DNA of 64,000 nt from CBDIHP01 sp965279195 (lineage in GTDB: Bacteria; Planctomycetota; Planctomycetia; Isosphaerales; Isosphaeraceae): NCBI GenBank assembly GCA_965279195.1, contig CBDIHP010000047.1:124001-188000 (forward strand), given 5' to 3'. This document shows positions 44,595 to 53,249 of this stretch, piece after piece (the stretch's first letter is position 1; each line of letters starts with the position of its first letter). The translations under genes and the position numbers were made by a program. Under the pieces are notes generated by a model that worked only from the letters and a program-made list of their open reading frames with translations, did no database searches and was not told the DNA's origin.

Positions 44595-45944
44595 ATGCGA
44601 CCTCGCCCCTTCCTCATCCTCGCGGCCGCGATCGGGGTCGCCCTCCTGGCGCCACGGGCCCACGCCCAGCAGAACAAGCGCGAGATCCAGGTCCGCAAGG
44701 ACAAAAAAACGTTCCAGGACTCCCAGGACTGGATCTACGAGAACCTCGACGAGGGCATCAAGCAGGCGAAGGCCAGCGGCAAGCCGATGATGGTCGTCTT
44801 CCGCTGCATCCCCTGCGAGGCCTGCCAGGAGTTCGACGACGACGTCGCCAGGCGAGATCCGGTCATCAAAGACCTGCTCGACAAGTACGTCTGCGTCCGG
44901 CTGGTCAAGGCGAACACCATCGACCTGACGAAGTTCCAGTACGACTTCGACATGTCGTTCTCCGTGATCCTCATGAACCCCGACTCGACCATCTATGGCC
45001 GGTTCGCCACCCGGTCGGACCGCCCGGAGGAGGAGGACATCTCGCTCAAGGGGCTGCGGCAGGCGTTGCAGCGCGGCTTGAGGATCCACGCCTCCTATGA
45101 CAAATTCAAGCCGATGCTCGCGGGCAAGCAGGTGACCGTCGCGCCGAAGTACAGGACCCCGCTGGAGTATCCCAGCCTGAACGGCAAGTACAAGGCGGAG
45201 CTGGATTATGAAGGCACGCGGCTGGTGCAGAGCTGCATCCACTGCCACCAGGTCCGCGACGCCGAGCGGGAGACCTATCGGGCCTCGGGCGAGCGGATGC
45301 CGGACAGGGTGCTGTATCCGTATCCGGACCCGGAGGTCCTCGGCCTGAAGTTCCACCCGGACTTCCCGGCGAAGGTGGAGACGGTCAAAACCGGGTCGAT
45401 CGCCGACAGGGCGGGGGTGAAGGTCGGCGACGAGTTCGAGAGCCTCGACGGCCAGCCGCTGCTGTCGATCGCCGACTTGCAGTGGGTCCTCCACAACACC
45501 GGGCCGACGGCGAAGCTCGAGGCCGAGGTCCGTCGGGGCGACGACGTGACGCCGATCACGCTTGAATTGGCCGAGGGATGGCGGTACGGGAACATCTCGT
45601 GGCGGGCGACCAGCTGGGAGCTGCGCCGGATGGGGTTCGGCGGGATGCGGCTCGACGACCTGACCGACGCCGACCGCAAGGCCGCCGGGATCGGGCACGA
45701 CGGCATGGCGCTCAAGGCCCGGCACGTCGGCGAATACGGCGAGCACGCGCTGGCCAAGAAGGCCGGGCTCAAGAAGGGGGACGTGATCCTCTCGTTCGGC
45801 GGCAAATCCGGCCGGATGAGCGAGTCGGACCTCCTGGTTTATTCCGTCCGCAACCTCGCCCCCGGCTCGACCGTCGAGGTGAAGGCCCTGCGCGACGGCA
45901 AGCCGATGACGTTCCAGGTCACCCTGCCGAAGGGCAGGAAGTAG
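44595..45944 (+). CDS. Secreted thioredoxin-fold / CXXCH / double-PDZ protein
   Basis: 449 residues, start at 44595, signal peptide to about 30 (LLAPRAHAQ). Domain order: a thioredoxin-like domain (about 50-165) with the pair C74-E-A-C77; a short linker with a c-type heme motif CIHCH (C214, C217, H218); a first PDZ domain (about 255-320, VKTGSIADRAGVKVGDEFES); and a second PDZ-like domain (about 365-445, KKAGLKKGDVILSFGG). The heme attachment motif between a redox domain and two peptide-binding domains suggests an extracytoplasmic redox sensor or a chaperone for exported cytochromes. That role is inferred. An upstream in-frame extension would pass through the repeat and is rejected. Confidence 0.82.
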   Translation: MRPRPFLILAAAIGVALLAPRAHAQQNKREIQVRKDKKTFQDSQDWIYENLDEGIKQAKASGKPMMVVFRCIPCEACQEFDDDVARRDPVIKDLLDKYVCVRLVKANTIDLTKFQYDFDMSFSVILMNPDSTIYGRFATRSDRPEEEDISLKGLRQALQRGLRIHASYDKFKPMLAGKQVTVAPKYRTPLEYPSLNGKYKAELDYEGTRLVQSCIHCHQVRDAERETYRASGERMPDRVLYPYPDPEVLGLKFHPDFPAKVETVKTGSIADRAGVKVGDEFESLDGQPLLSIADLQWVLHNTGPTAKLEAEVRRGDDVTPITLELAEGWRYGNISWRATSWELRRMGFGGMRLDDLTDADRKAAGIGHDGMALKARHVGEYGEHALAKKAGLKKGDVILSFGGKSGRMSESDLLVYSVRNLAPGSTVEVKALRDGKPMTFQVTLPKGRK

Positions 45945-46219
45945 GATGCGGTGGACGAGGCCCGCTCGGCCTCGTCGCGGCGCCCCTGCAAAAATGTGGC
46001 GGATGGCGCCTTCGGTTCCCGCTCCTGGCCATGGATGGTTGATACGGGCCGGACCGGGCCGGGTCCGGGGGAGGAGCGGAAACGATGCGTGGGACACTCG
46101 ACGAGGCCGAGCGGGGGCGTCGGCTGATTGAAGAACTCGCCGGGGGTTGCTCCAATAGAGGGAGGCCGGGCCGGCTGGGGGTGAGCCAAAGCCCCGCCGC
46201 CTGGCGGGGGTCCAGTACC
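45945..46219. other. Leader of the sigma factor gene
   Basis: 275 bases without a supported gene. It should hold the promoter of the sigma factor gene. Open frames here extend the sigma factor N-terminus with residues not typical of the family. Confidence 0.4.
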
Positions 46220-46822
46220 ATGCCCGACCCGATCGAAGAACCCGCTGTGCCGGCGTCCGACCGCTCGCTGCTCGCCCAGTTCAAGGGGGGGCAGCCCGAC
46301 GCGTTCACCGAGATCTACCTCCGGTACGCCCGGCGGCTCCAGGACCTCGCCGCCGCCCAGACCTCCGCCGAGCTCGCCCGCCGCACCGAGCCGGAGGAGA
46401 TCGTCCAGTCCGTCTTCCGGACGTTCTTCCGACGCGCCTCGGAGGGATACTACGACGTCCCGGCCGGCGAGGATCTGTGGAAGTTGTTGCTGGTCATGGC
46501 CTTGAACAAAATCCGGACGGCCGCCGCGTACCACCGCGCGGCCAAAAGGGATATCCGCCAGACCAGCGGCGGCGAGGCCTTCGAGCACGCCCTCGACCGC
46601 CAGGCCGCCGCCGACGAGACCTCGCTGGCCACCCTCAAGCTCGTCGTGGATGAGGTCCTGGAGACCCTGCCCGAGTCGCACCGGAAGATGATCGAACTCC
46701 GGTTCGAAGGCTACGAGGTCGCCGAGATCGCCGAGCGAGTCGAACGCTCCAAGCGGTCCGTCGAGCGGGTCCTGCAGGACGTCCGCAAACGCCTGGCGGA
46801 CCACATCGGCGAGGGGTTCTAG
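46220..46822 (+). CDS. ECF-type RNA polymerase sigma factor
   Basis: 200 residues from the ATG at 46220 (MPDPIEEP). Region 2 is seen at about 20-90 (LLAQFKGGQPDAFTEIYLRY and EEIVQSVFRTFFRRA), and region 4 at about 140-195 (ETLPESHRKMIELRFEGYEV followed by a helix-turn-helix, VAEIAERVERSKRSVERVLQ). It lacks region 3, as is normal for ECF factors. No anti-sigma factor gene is adjacent; instead a large Ser/Thr kinase gene follows on the same strand, the arrangement seen in planctomycete ECF groups thought to be controlled by phosphorylation. A repeat element (copy E) lies between the two. Confidence 0.9.
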   Translation: MPDPIEEPAVPASDRSLLAQFKGGQPDAFTEIYLRYARRLQDLAAAQTSAELARRTEPEEIVQSVFRTFFRRASEGYYDVPAGEDLWKLLLVMALNKIRTAAAYHRAAKRDIRQTSGGEAFEHALDRQAAADETSLATLKLVVDEVLETLPESHRKMIELRFEGYEVAEIAERVERSKRSVERVLQDVRKRLADHIGEGF

Positions 46823-46871
46823 GTGCCTTACGCGAAGAGCACATGCATCCGGCGCGGGTCTGCCCCTGAAT

Positions 46872-47096
46872 GCGCCGGGCGAGGGTCGAAGGCACTGGGC
46901 GAGGGTCTCCAGACCCCGCCCCTACCCAGGACGCGCGATACCAGAGGACCGGGGTCTCCCGACCCCTGTTGGAAGGCCCCTGCAGATCCAGGCATTTGAT
47001 TCTCGGGTCTGGAGACCCGCCCCTGTAGAACGGCGTCTCAAGGTTAGGGCGGGGTCGGGAGACCCGCGCCCAGCGCCTTCGACCCTCGCCCGGCGC
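46872..47096. repeat. GGGTCTCCAGACCC-type inverted repeat element, copy E
   Basis: 225 bp, the longest copy, filling most of the 353-base gap between the sigma factor and kinase genes. Its ends are about 50-bp inverted repeats with few mismatches (GCGCCGGGCGAGGGTCGAAG outermost), containing a nested second end CACTGGGCGAGGGTCTCC. The core has CGGGGTCTCCCGACCCC and TTGATTCTCGGGTCTGGAG, like copies C and F. Confidence 0.83.
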
Positions 47097-47175
47097 CTTG
47101 GCCCCGCATCCGTCGCTTTCAAATGCGGCCTGACACAATTCGTGGCCTGAACATCCCTCTCGCAAGGATCCCGCC

Positions 47176-50100
47176 ATGCCCGACCTGGACCATTATGTCG
47201 AGGCGTTCGAGTCCGCGATGGCGGGCGAGGGCGGGGCCGTGCGCATCGAGGAATACCTGCCGCCGCACGGGGATCCGCTCCGAGACGAGGTGCTCTGCGA
47301 ACTCGTCCGGGTCGACCTGGAATACGCATTCGACCAGGGCCGGGCAGTGACGGTCGAGGAGTATCAGCAGCGCTTTCCCACGCTATTCGCCGACCCAGGC
47401 CGGGCGAAGCTGATCGCGTTCGAGGAATCCCGCCTCCGGAAGCAGGTGGGGACGCCGTCGGATAGTCGCGAGCGGCATGAGGTTGTGGCGAGCGAGGTCG
47501 AAAAGGCGGCGGGGGTCTATCGCGCCTGCCGGGGCCAGGTGCTCGGCGGCGACGGGGCCGATTCCCTGAGCCGTTCGCTCGCGGCGGCGGGGGTGCCCCG
47601 GGGGGCATCGGAGCTGTTCCGCGACCTCTACCGGCGCGACCCGGACGCCGCCGACCGCCTCTCGGTCGGATTGGCTTCGTTCCCGAAAATCGGCGAGCGG
47701 TTCCTCGACTTCCGCATCCGCGCGGAACTCGGCCGGGGGGCGTTCGGACGAGTCTATCTCGCCCAGCAAGGCGACCTCGCCGACCGCCCGGTGGCGCTCA
47801 AGGTCGCGCCCGACGTCGGAGGCGAGGCCCGGGCGCTGGCGCAGCTCCGCCATACCAACGTCGTCCCCATCCACTCGGTCCACCGCGCGGGCCCCCTCCG
47901 CGCGGTCTGCATGCCTTATCTGGGATCGGCCACCCTGGCCGATGTCCTCGCCGAACTGCGCCGGCACGACACGCTCCCCGCCTCGGGCGAGGGGCTCCTC
48001 AGCTCGTGGCGGATCCGGGGCAACTCGCTGGCGAGGACGCTCGTCGAGCAGGTCGAGGCCCAGGGCGAGGACGACGAGGTCGTGCCGCCGACGCCGCCGA
48101 CTCTCCCGCCGCAAGTCGAAGCCTTGAAGGGTCTTGGCTACGTCCAGGCGGTGCTCTGGCTGGGCCGACGGATGGCCGAAGGTTTGGCCCACGCGCACGA
48201 CCGGGGCATCCTCCACCGCGACCTCAAGCCGGCGAATATCCTGTTCTCGGAGGACGGCGAGCCGGTCCTGCTCGACTTCAACCTCGCCGACGACCTCAAG
48301 ATGCCCGCCTCGGCCTCGATGCTCGGCGGCACCTTGCCTTACATGGCACCCGAACACCTCGTCGCCTTCCGCGACGACGCCCCCGGCCGCGCGGTCGACG
48401 CCCGGGCCGATGTCTACGCACTCGCCGTGATCCTGCACGAGTTGCTCACCGGCCGCCTGCCTTATGAGGTGCGCAAGGGGCCCGTCGAGGCCGTCCTGGC
48501 GAGGATGCTGGAGGACCGCCAGCGGCCGATCCGGAGCCCCCGGGGCCGCAACCCGAGCATCTCGCCGGCGGTCGAGTCGATCCTGCTCAAGGGGCTCGAC
48601 CCCGACCCCGACCGCCGCTACCCCGACGCCCGCTCGCTGGCCGAGGACCTCAGGCGGCAGCTCGACGACCTCCCGCTCAAGTATGCCCCCGAGCCCTCTC
48701 TCCGCGAGCGGGCCGCCAAGTGGGCCCGGCGCCACCCGAGGCTGACCTCGGCCAGCACCCTGGGGGCGTTCGCGGCCGTGTTGCTCGGCGTCTGCCTGAT
48801 CGGGGCCTGGAAGATCCGGGCCGATCTCAAGGGCTTGCAGGCCGTCCGGGCGGTCGAGGACCTGACCAGGGCCGTCCGCGAGGCCGAGTTCCTGCTCGGC
48901 GGCCGCGACGCCGACCCCGACCAGATCGCCGGAGGCCTGGCGATGGCCGATCGGTCGCTGGCGGAGCACGACGGCTCCCCCCACCTTTCGTACTTATCCA
49001 CATCCGAGCAATCCCGGTTGCGAGGATTGCTCGGGGAACTCGGGTTCCTCCAGGCCCGCGCGTTGAGCTGGACGGTGGCCGACCGGCCGCAGTCGGATAC
49101 GGCAAGGTCGGCCGCCGGGCGGTTGCCGGCGCTGCTCGCCCTGGCCGAGTCCGCCGTGCCCGACGCGGTCCCCGACGCCGCGATCCGGCAGCTCCGGGCC
49201 GACCTGGCCGGGCGCGAGGGCCGCGAGGATGAGGCCCAAACCTTGCGGAATCAGGCCGCGTCGGACCTCAAGGACCTGCCGCCGAAACAGCAACTGTTGA
49301 TGCTCGACCGGGTGCCCGACCGCCAGGCGCTGGCCACGCTCCAGGCATTGAGCGACAAGGATGCGTCGGATCCGCTCACGTGGTTATTGCTGGGGAACCA
49401 GTATGTGCGGATGAACCGAAGTACTCAGGCGATGGAGAGCTACCGCGTCGGCCTGGCGATGGAGCCCGATCAGCTCTGGGCCCGGTTCAACCGCGCGGCG
49501 TTGGCCCTGGAGCAGAAGGATTTCGCCGCCGCCGAGGCCGATTTCGGCCGCGTGCTCAAACTCCGCCCCGACCTGATGCCCGCGCTCCTGAACCGGGCCC
49601 TGGCGCGGATCGGCCTGAAGTCGTTCGACGCCGCGAAGTCCGACCTCGACGCCCTGCTTTCGCGTCCCGATGCGCCCACCCGCGCGTGGTTCATCCGGGC
49701 GAAGGTCGAGCAGGAGCTGCACCATCCCGACCTCGCCGCCCGCGACCGCGCCGAGGGCCTGAACCGCGTCCCCACGGACGACCTCAGCTACGTCGCCCGG
49801 GGCCTGGCGAAGCTCCCCGACGCCAGGGCCGCGCTCGCCGACTTCGACGCCGCGCTCGCCCTCAACCGCCGCTGCCTGACGGCGCTCCAGAACAAAGCGT
49901 CGATCCTATCCGAATATCTGAACAAACCAACCGAATCCGTGACGACCCTCGACACCCTCCTCGGCTACCACCCGACGTGCGTCCCCGCGCTGGCGGGCCG
50001 GGGGGTTCTGCACGCGCGGGCCGGCCGCAAGGCCGAGGCCCTGGCCGACGCGAAGGCGGCGCTCGACTTCGACGACTCGGCCGCCACGGCTTACCAGGTC

Positions 50101-50286
50101 GCCGGCATCTACGCCCTGACCGGCGACCTCCCCCACGCCCTGGACCTCCTCGCCGGCGCCCTCATCCGCGACCCCGCCTGGCTCCCCATCATCCCCCGCG
50201 ACCCCGACCTGGCGTCCATCCAGGGCGACGCCCGGCTGAAGGCCATCGTGCGATCGGCGGAGACGCTATTGAATCGGAAGAATTGA
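47176..50286 (+). CDS. Ser/Thr protein kinase with TPR domain
   Basis: 1036 residues. An N-terminal helical region (1-180; VTVEEYQQRFP is typical of planctomycete kinases) precedes the kinase domain (about 185-505): glycine loop ELGRGAFGRVYLA, K209 in VALKV, HRDLKPAN (D349), then DFN (D367-F368-N369) where DFG is usual. There is an insert of about 60 residues (265-325, VVPPTPPTLPPQ) between the lobes. One membrane helix (about 529-551, AFAAVLLGVCLIGAW) follows. The extracytoplasmic part (730-1030) has TPR-like repeats such as NQYVRMNRSTQAMESYRVGL. The gene follows the ECF sigma factor and may regulate it. The stop codon lies inside the downstream palindrome. Confidence 0.92.
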   Translation: MPDLDHYVEAFESAMAGEGGAVRIEEYLPPHGDPLRDEVLCELVRVDLEYAFDQGRAVTVEEYQQRFPTLFADPGRAKLIAFEESRLRKQVGTPSDSRERHEVVASEVEKAAGVYRACRGQVLGGDGADSLSRSLAAAGVPRGASELFRDLYRRDPDAADRLSVGLASFPKIGERFLDFRIRAELGRGAFGRVYLAQQGDLADRPVALKVAPDVGGEARALAQLRHTNVVPIHSVHRAGPLRAVCMPYLGSATLADVLAELRRHDTLPASGEGLLSSWRIRGNSLARTLVEQVEAQGEDDEVVPPTPPTLPPQVEALKGLGYVQAVLWLGRRMAEGLAHAHDRGILHRDLKPANILFSEDGEPVLLDFNLADDLKMPASASMLGGTLPYMAPEHLVAFRDDAPGRAVDARADVYALAVILHELLTGRLPYEVRKGPVEAVLARMLEDRQRPIRSPRGRNPSISPAVESILLKGLDPDPDRRYPDARSLAEDLRRQLDDLPLKYAPEPSLRERAAKWARRHPRLTSASTLGAFAAVLLGVCLIGAWKIRADLKGLQAVRAVEDLTRAVREAEFLLGGRDADPDQIAGGLAMADRSLAEHDGSPHLSYLSTSEQSRLRGLLGELGFLQARALSWTVADRPQSDTARSAAGRLPALLALAESAVPDAVPDAAIRQLRADLAGREGREDEAQTLRNQAASDLKDLPPKQQLLMLDRVPDRQALATLQALSDKDASDPLTWLLLGNQYVRMNRSTQAMESYRVGLAMEPDQLWARFNRAALALEQKDFAAAEADFGRVLKLRPDLMPALLNRALARIGLKSFDAAKSDLDALLSRPDAPTRAWFIRAKVEQELHHPDLAARDRAEGLNRVPTDDLSYVARGLAKLPDARAALADFDAALALNRRCLTALQNKASILSEYLNKPTESVTTLDTLLGYHPTCVPALAGRGVLHARAGRKAEALADAKAALDFDDSAATAYQVAGIYALTGDLPHALDLLAGALIRDPAWLPIIPRDPDLASIQGDARLKAIVRSAETLLNRKN

Positions 50287-50379
50287 ACCACAGAGACGCA
50301 GAGATCACAGAGAGACACGGAAAATATCATTGATTTTCATCTTTTTACTCCGTGCTCTCTGTGTCTCTGTGGTTCAATT
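50281..50379. terminator. Inverted repeat terminator between convergent genes
   Basis: Perfect 17-bp arms AATTGAACCACAGAGAC (50281-50297) and their complement (50363-50379). Further partial pairing continues inward (CACAGAGAG with CTCTCTGTG). Each arm contains the stop codon of one of the two convergent genes (kinase stop 50284-50286; acetyltransferase stop 50374-50376). Related single arms occur at 51125 and 51168. Confidence 0.8.
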
Positions 50380-51096
50380 CCCCTCCCGCAAGAATGCCCC
50401 CAGGGTCGCCACGCGGCGATACCCCAGACGCTCATAGACGGGCAGGCCGTCCGGGCTGGCCTGGAGGGTGCTCGTGCGGAGGCCGTCGAGGCGGGCGCGG
50501 TGGAGCAGGGCGGCGAGGAGGTTGCTGGCCAGCCCCTGGCGCCGGTGGGCCTCCTCGGTGGCGACGTACTGGACGCTCAGGTCGTCGCCCACGGTCATGG
50601 TCAAGGCGACCGTGACAAACGAGCCTGACGCATCGCGCAGCCCGTGGGCGCGGACGCGATCGTCGACCACGGCCGAGATCAGCGGCAGGAAGACGCCGAA
50701 CTGCCCATACGCCCGCTCGTTGATCTCGCCCAGAACCACAAGCGATGGCGTCTCGACGTGAACATGTGAGACATCGGCCCCGGGCGGCTCGACCAGATCC
50801 TCCAGGTGCATGCCCAGGCAGGGCAAATCGAAGTCGCGGCTCCGCAACCGGCCGGGGACCTCGTCGGCGAGGCTCCAGATGCAGAGCGGCCAGCCCGGCT
50901 CATCCGGCGGCGGTGTTTCGCCCGGCGGCACGACGACCGCGTCCATCCAGGGGTTCTCCCTCGCCAGCTCGATCCGCGCCCCGAGCAGGTCCGGCCGGCG
51001 GATCTCCCGACCGCCCCCCACCCCCGAACGCCCCAGGGCCGCGACCATCTCGCCGAAACCCACGATCGAACGCCTGGCCAGATCCTCATCCGTCAT
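50374..51096 (-). CDS. GNAT-family N-acetyltransferase
   Basis: 240 residues, start at 51096. The C-terminal half holds GNAT motif A, VQYVATEEAHRRQGLASNLL, with the acetyl-CoA pyrophosphate loop, followed by LQASPDGLPVYERLGYRRV, the typical motif B ending. The N-terminal half (1-110) is less conserved and presumably forms the substrate pocket. No signal peptide, so cytoplasmic. The acceptor substrate cannot be predicted. The gene is convergent with the kinase gene, and its last codons lie in the shared palindromic terminator. Confidence 0.85.
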   Translation of the reverse strand: MTDEDLARRSIVGFGEMVAALGRSGVGGGREIRRPDLLGARIELARENPWMDAVVVPPGETPPPDEPGWPLCIWSLADEVPGRLRSRDFDLPCLGMHLEDLVEPPGADVSHVHVETPSLVVLGEINERAYGQFGVFLPLISAVVDDRVRAHGLRDASGSFVTVALTMTVGDDLSVQYVATEEAHRRQGLASNLLAALLHRARLDGLRTSTLQASPDGLPVYERLGYRRVATLGAFLREGN

Positions 51097-51121
51097 GGCA
51101 TGTGTTTCCGTTCATAATAAG

Positions 51122-51199
51122 AGATTGAACCGCAAGACGCCAAGGACGCGGAGAGGATGGCGAGAGATTGAACCATAGAGACACAGAGGCCACGGAAGG
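51122..51199. repeat. Two direct TTGAACC-type repeat arms
   Basis: GAGATTGAACCGCAAGACGC begins at 51122 and GAGATTGAACCATAGAGACA begins at about 51165, the latter closely matching the arms of the terminator at 50281-50379. Here they are in direct rather than inverted orientation, in the gap upstream of the GNAT gene and downstream of the DUF1559 gene. Confidence 0.65.
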
Positions 51200-51259
51200 G
51201 GATCAGGTTCGGATTCATGCGACGGCCGCGGGTCGGAGGTTCCGGGCGCCGGTCGGAGG

Positions 51260-51391
51260 CGCTGGGCGCGGATTTCCAGACCCCGCCCCGACCGTCGTCG
51301 CGCGGTCCGCATGACCGGGGTCTCCTGACCCTTTTGAGACAGCCCACGCGAGTCGGGGCCCTGGTCTTTCGGATCCGGAGAGCACCCGGTG
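51260..51391. repeat. GGGTCTCCAGACCC-type element, copy F, right end missing
   Basis: It begins CGCTGGGCGCGGATTTCCAG and contains CCGGGGTCTCCTGACCC and a GGGGCCCTGGTCTTTCGGAT core comparable to copies C and E. It then ends at the DUF1559 gene without the inverted outer arm. It appears truncated or decayed. Confidence 0.65.
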
Positions 51392-51402
51392 ACATTGGAT
51401 TC

Positions 51403-52224
51403 TCAATGCAAGTCGAGCCCCTCCCGGACCGGCTCCCCGCCCCGGATCGTGGAGAGGGCTTCGAGGACCTTCGGATCGATCATGTTGCGGATGAATCGGA
51501 CGGATCCGTCGGCGTGGGCGAGGTTGGCGCCGTCGCGGTGGTAGCCGCCGAAGGGGCGGTTGGGGCCGAGGTAGGGGCGGGTGGCGGGGTCGACGGGGCG
51601 GACGCTCGACGAGCCGCCGGCGGTCCACGGGCGGACGTCGCGGGCGGTCTCCAGGAACATCATCGTCTGCGAGGCGCCGTCGGTGATGTCGGCCAGCTTC
51701 GTCGCGCGATCATATCCGAACACGCCTGTACGAGGATGCAACGCCGGGAGCGTCGCCGCGTCCGACCCGAGCCCGGCGATGCCGACGTAGCAGAGCGGGA
51801 GCGGGTCCGCACGATCGCGGTCCGCTCGCTCGTCTTCGGGGCAGGTCGCCCAGCCCAGATGGAAATTGGGCGGCCGGGTCTCCTGGGCCAGATTGGGCGA
51901 CGGGATCGACTCCGGCGGCCAGTTCGGCGGCTGATGCCAGGCTGCGTTCCCATCCCGGCGGATATCGTTCTGATTCAGTTGCCCCGGACCCGCCAGCACG
52001 ACCCAGCTCAGCCGATCCTCGGGCGCGAGCGACGGCTGGGGCACCGTCCCCGGCGGGAAGCTTCCGTGAGCGTCGTGGTAATAGTGCATGGACACGATCA
52101 GCCACTTCAGATTCGAGATGCATTGCGACCGCCGCGCCGCACTCCTGCCCTCGCGGATGGCATCCCCCATGTACCACACGAAGGCCACCCCCAGCACGGC
52201 TCCGATCGCGCATTTCCATCGCAT
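51403..52224 (-). CDS. DUF1559 (pilin-like) protein, membrane-anchored
   Basis: 273 residues, start at 52224. One N-terminal hydrophobic segment (AIGAVLGVAFVWYMG) is followed by REGRSAARRSQCISNLKWLI, the conserved helix of DUF1559 proteins (normally REAARRxQCxNNLKQ), then HDAHGSFPPGT, and near the end the signature HADGSVRFI. The usual prepilin cleavage motif (GFTLIELLVVIAI) is absent; the protein starts almost directly in the helix, so it may be membrane-anchored rather than processed by a prepilin peptidase. Such proteins are present in very many copies in planctomycetes; function is unknown. The gene is divergent from the Rpn-like gene at 52401. Confidence 0.83.
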   Translation of the reverse strand: MRWKCAIGAVLGVAFVWYMGDAIREGRSAARRSQCISNLKWLIVSMHYYHDAHGSFPPGTVPQPSLAPEDRLSWVVLAGPGQLNQNDIRRDGNAAWHQPPNWPPESIPSPNLAQETRPPNFHLGWATCPEDERADRDRADPLPLCYVGIAGLGSDAATLPALHPRTGVFGYDRATKLADITDGASQTMMFLETARDVRPWTAGGSSSVRPVDPATRPYLGPNRPFGGYHRDGANLAHADGSVRFIRNMIDPKVLEALSTIRGGEPVREGLDLH

Positions 52225-52400
52225 GACCGCCCCTCGGCTATCCTGGATTCCACGATCCAGGCGAATGTTCAGGCCGCCCCACGCGATCCATCGCCGATGT
52301 GGAGTCGGGGCAACATCATTTGACAGCGCCCCGGATGTGACCTATCGGTTGATTGTGGGGCCGCCCGCCCCTTTCCCGACGGTACGCGGGGACCGCCACA

Positions 52401-53249
52401 TTGCACAAGCCGTATGACTCCGCCACCAAGTCCCTGATCGAAGCCCGGCCGATCGACTGGCTCGCCCTGGCGGGGTTCGCGCCCCGGGGGCCGGTCCGGG
52501 TCGTCAACGCCGACCTGTCGACGATCACGTCCCAGGCCGACAAGGTGATCCTGGTCGAGGACGAACCCGCCTGGATCGCCAACTTCGAACTCCAGGCCGG
52601 CCGGGATCCGTATCTCGCCTACCGCGTCCTCCGCTATAATGCCCTGCTGACGGCCCGGTTCCGAATGCTGACCCGGAGCCTGGTGGTCCTGCTCCGCCCC
52701 GAGGCCGATTTCCCCGGGCTGGACGGCCGCCTCCGGCTGCCGCCGTCGATCGACTTCCGCTTCGGCGTCCTCAAGATCTGGGAGCTGCCGCTCGACCTGA
52801 TCCTCAAGGGGGGCCTGGGGATCCTCCCGCTCGCCCCCCTGGCCGACCTCGGACCCGCCTCGCCCGAGTCGGTCATGCGGGATCTGGAGAAGCGTTTCCG
52901 CGACGAGTGCCAACCCGGCCAGGCCGCCGACCTCTGGGCCGCCACCTGGCTCCTCCTGGGCCTGCGATACGACACGACGACCGCCACGGGATTGATCCGA
53001 GGAGTCCGCGAGATGAAGGAATCGTCCACCTATCAACTGGCCGTCGCGGAAGGCGAACTCCAGGGCGAAATCCGCGGAGAACTCCGCGAGGCCAGGGCCT
53101 TCGTCCTCCGCCTCGGCCGCAAGCGATTCGGCCCGCCGAGCCCGACGGTCCAGGCGCTCATCCAGGCCCTCGACGACCGCGAATGCCTCGAACAGATCGG
53201 CGAGCGGCTCCTCGAATGCCAGTCCTGGGAATCCGCCATCGCCCAGTAG
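52401..53249 (+). CDS. Rpn/DUF4351-type PD-(D/E)XK nuclease-like protein
   Basis: 282 residues if started at the TTG at 52401 (M/L-HKPYDSATKSLIEARPIDW), preceded by GGGGA. This matches the usual N-terminus of the family better than the ATG at 52353, whose extra residues are low-complexity. Features: VNADLSTITSQADKVI with an acidic residue, and FELQAG as the E-x-Q nuclease motif. The C-terminal half, from ESSTYQLAVAEGELQGEIRG on, is a coiled, charged region ending LGRKRFGPPSP and a short helical domain like DUF4351. Such proteins are related to recombination-promoting nucleases (RpnA). It may be a relic of mobile DNA or a stress nuclease. Confidence 0.7.
   Translation: MHKPYDSATKSLIEARPIDWLALAGFAPRGPVRVVNADLSTITSQADKVILVEDEPAWIANFELQAGRDPYLAYRVLRYNALLTARFRMLTRSLVVLLRPEADFPGLDGRLRLPPSIDFRFGVLKIWELPLDLILKGGLGILPLAPLADLGPASPESVMRDLEKRFRDECQPGQAADLWAATWLLLGLRYDTTTATGLIRGVREMKESSTYQLAVAEGELQGEIRGELREARAFVLRLGRKRFGPPSPTVQALIQALDDRECLEQIGERLLECQSWESAIAQ

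Noticed and set aside
41115..46097. A 1660-codon reading of the cytochrome/DUF1553 gene
   Set aside because: The N-terminal extension runs through repeat D and antisense to the thioredoxin/PDZ gene; the ATG at 44195 has a ribosome-binding site and a signal peptide.
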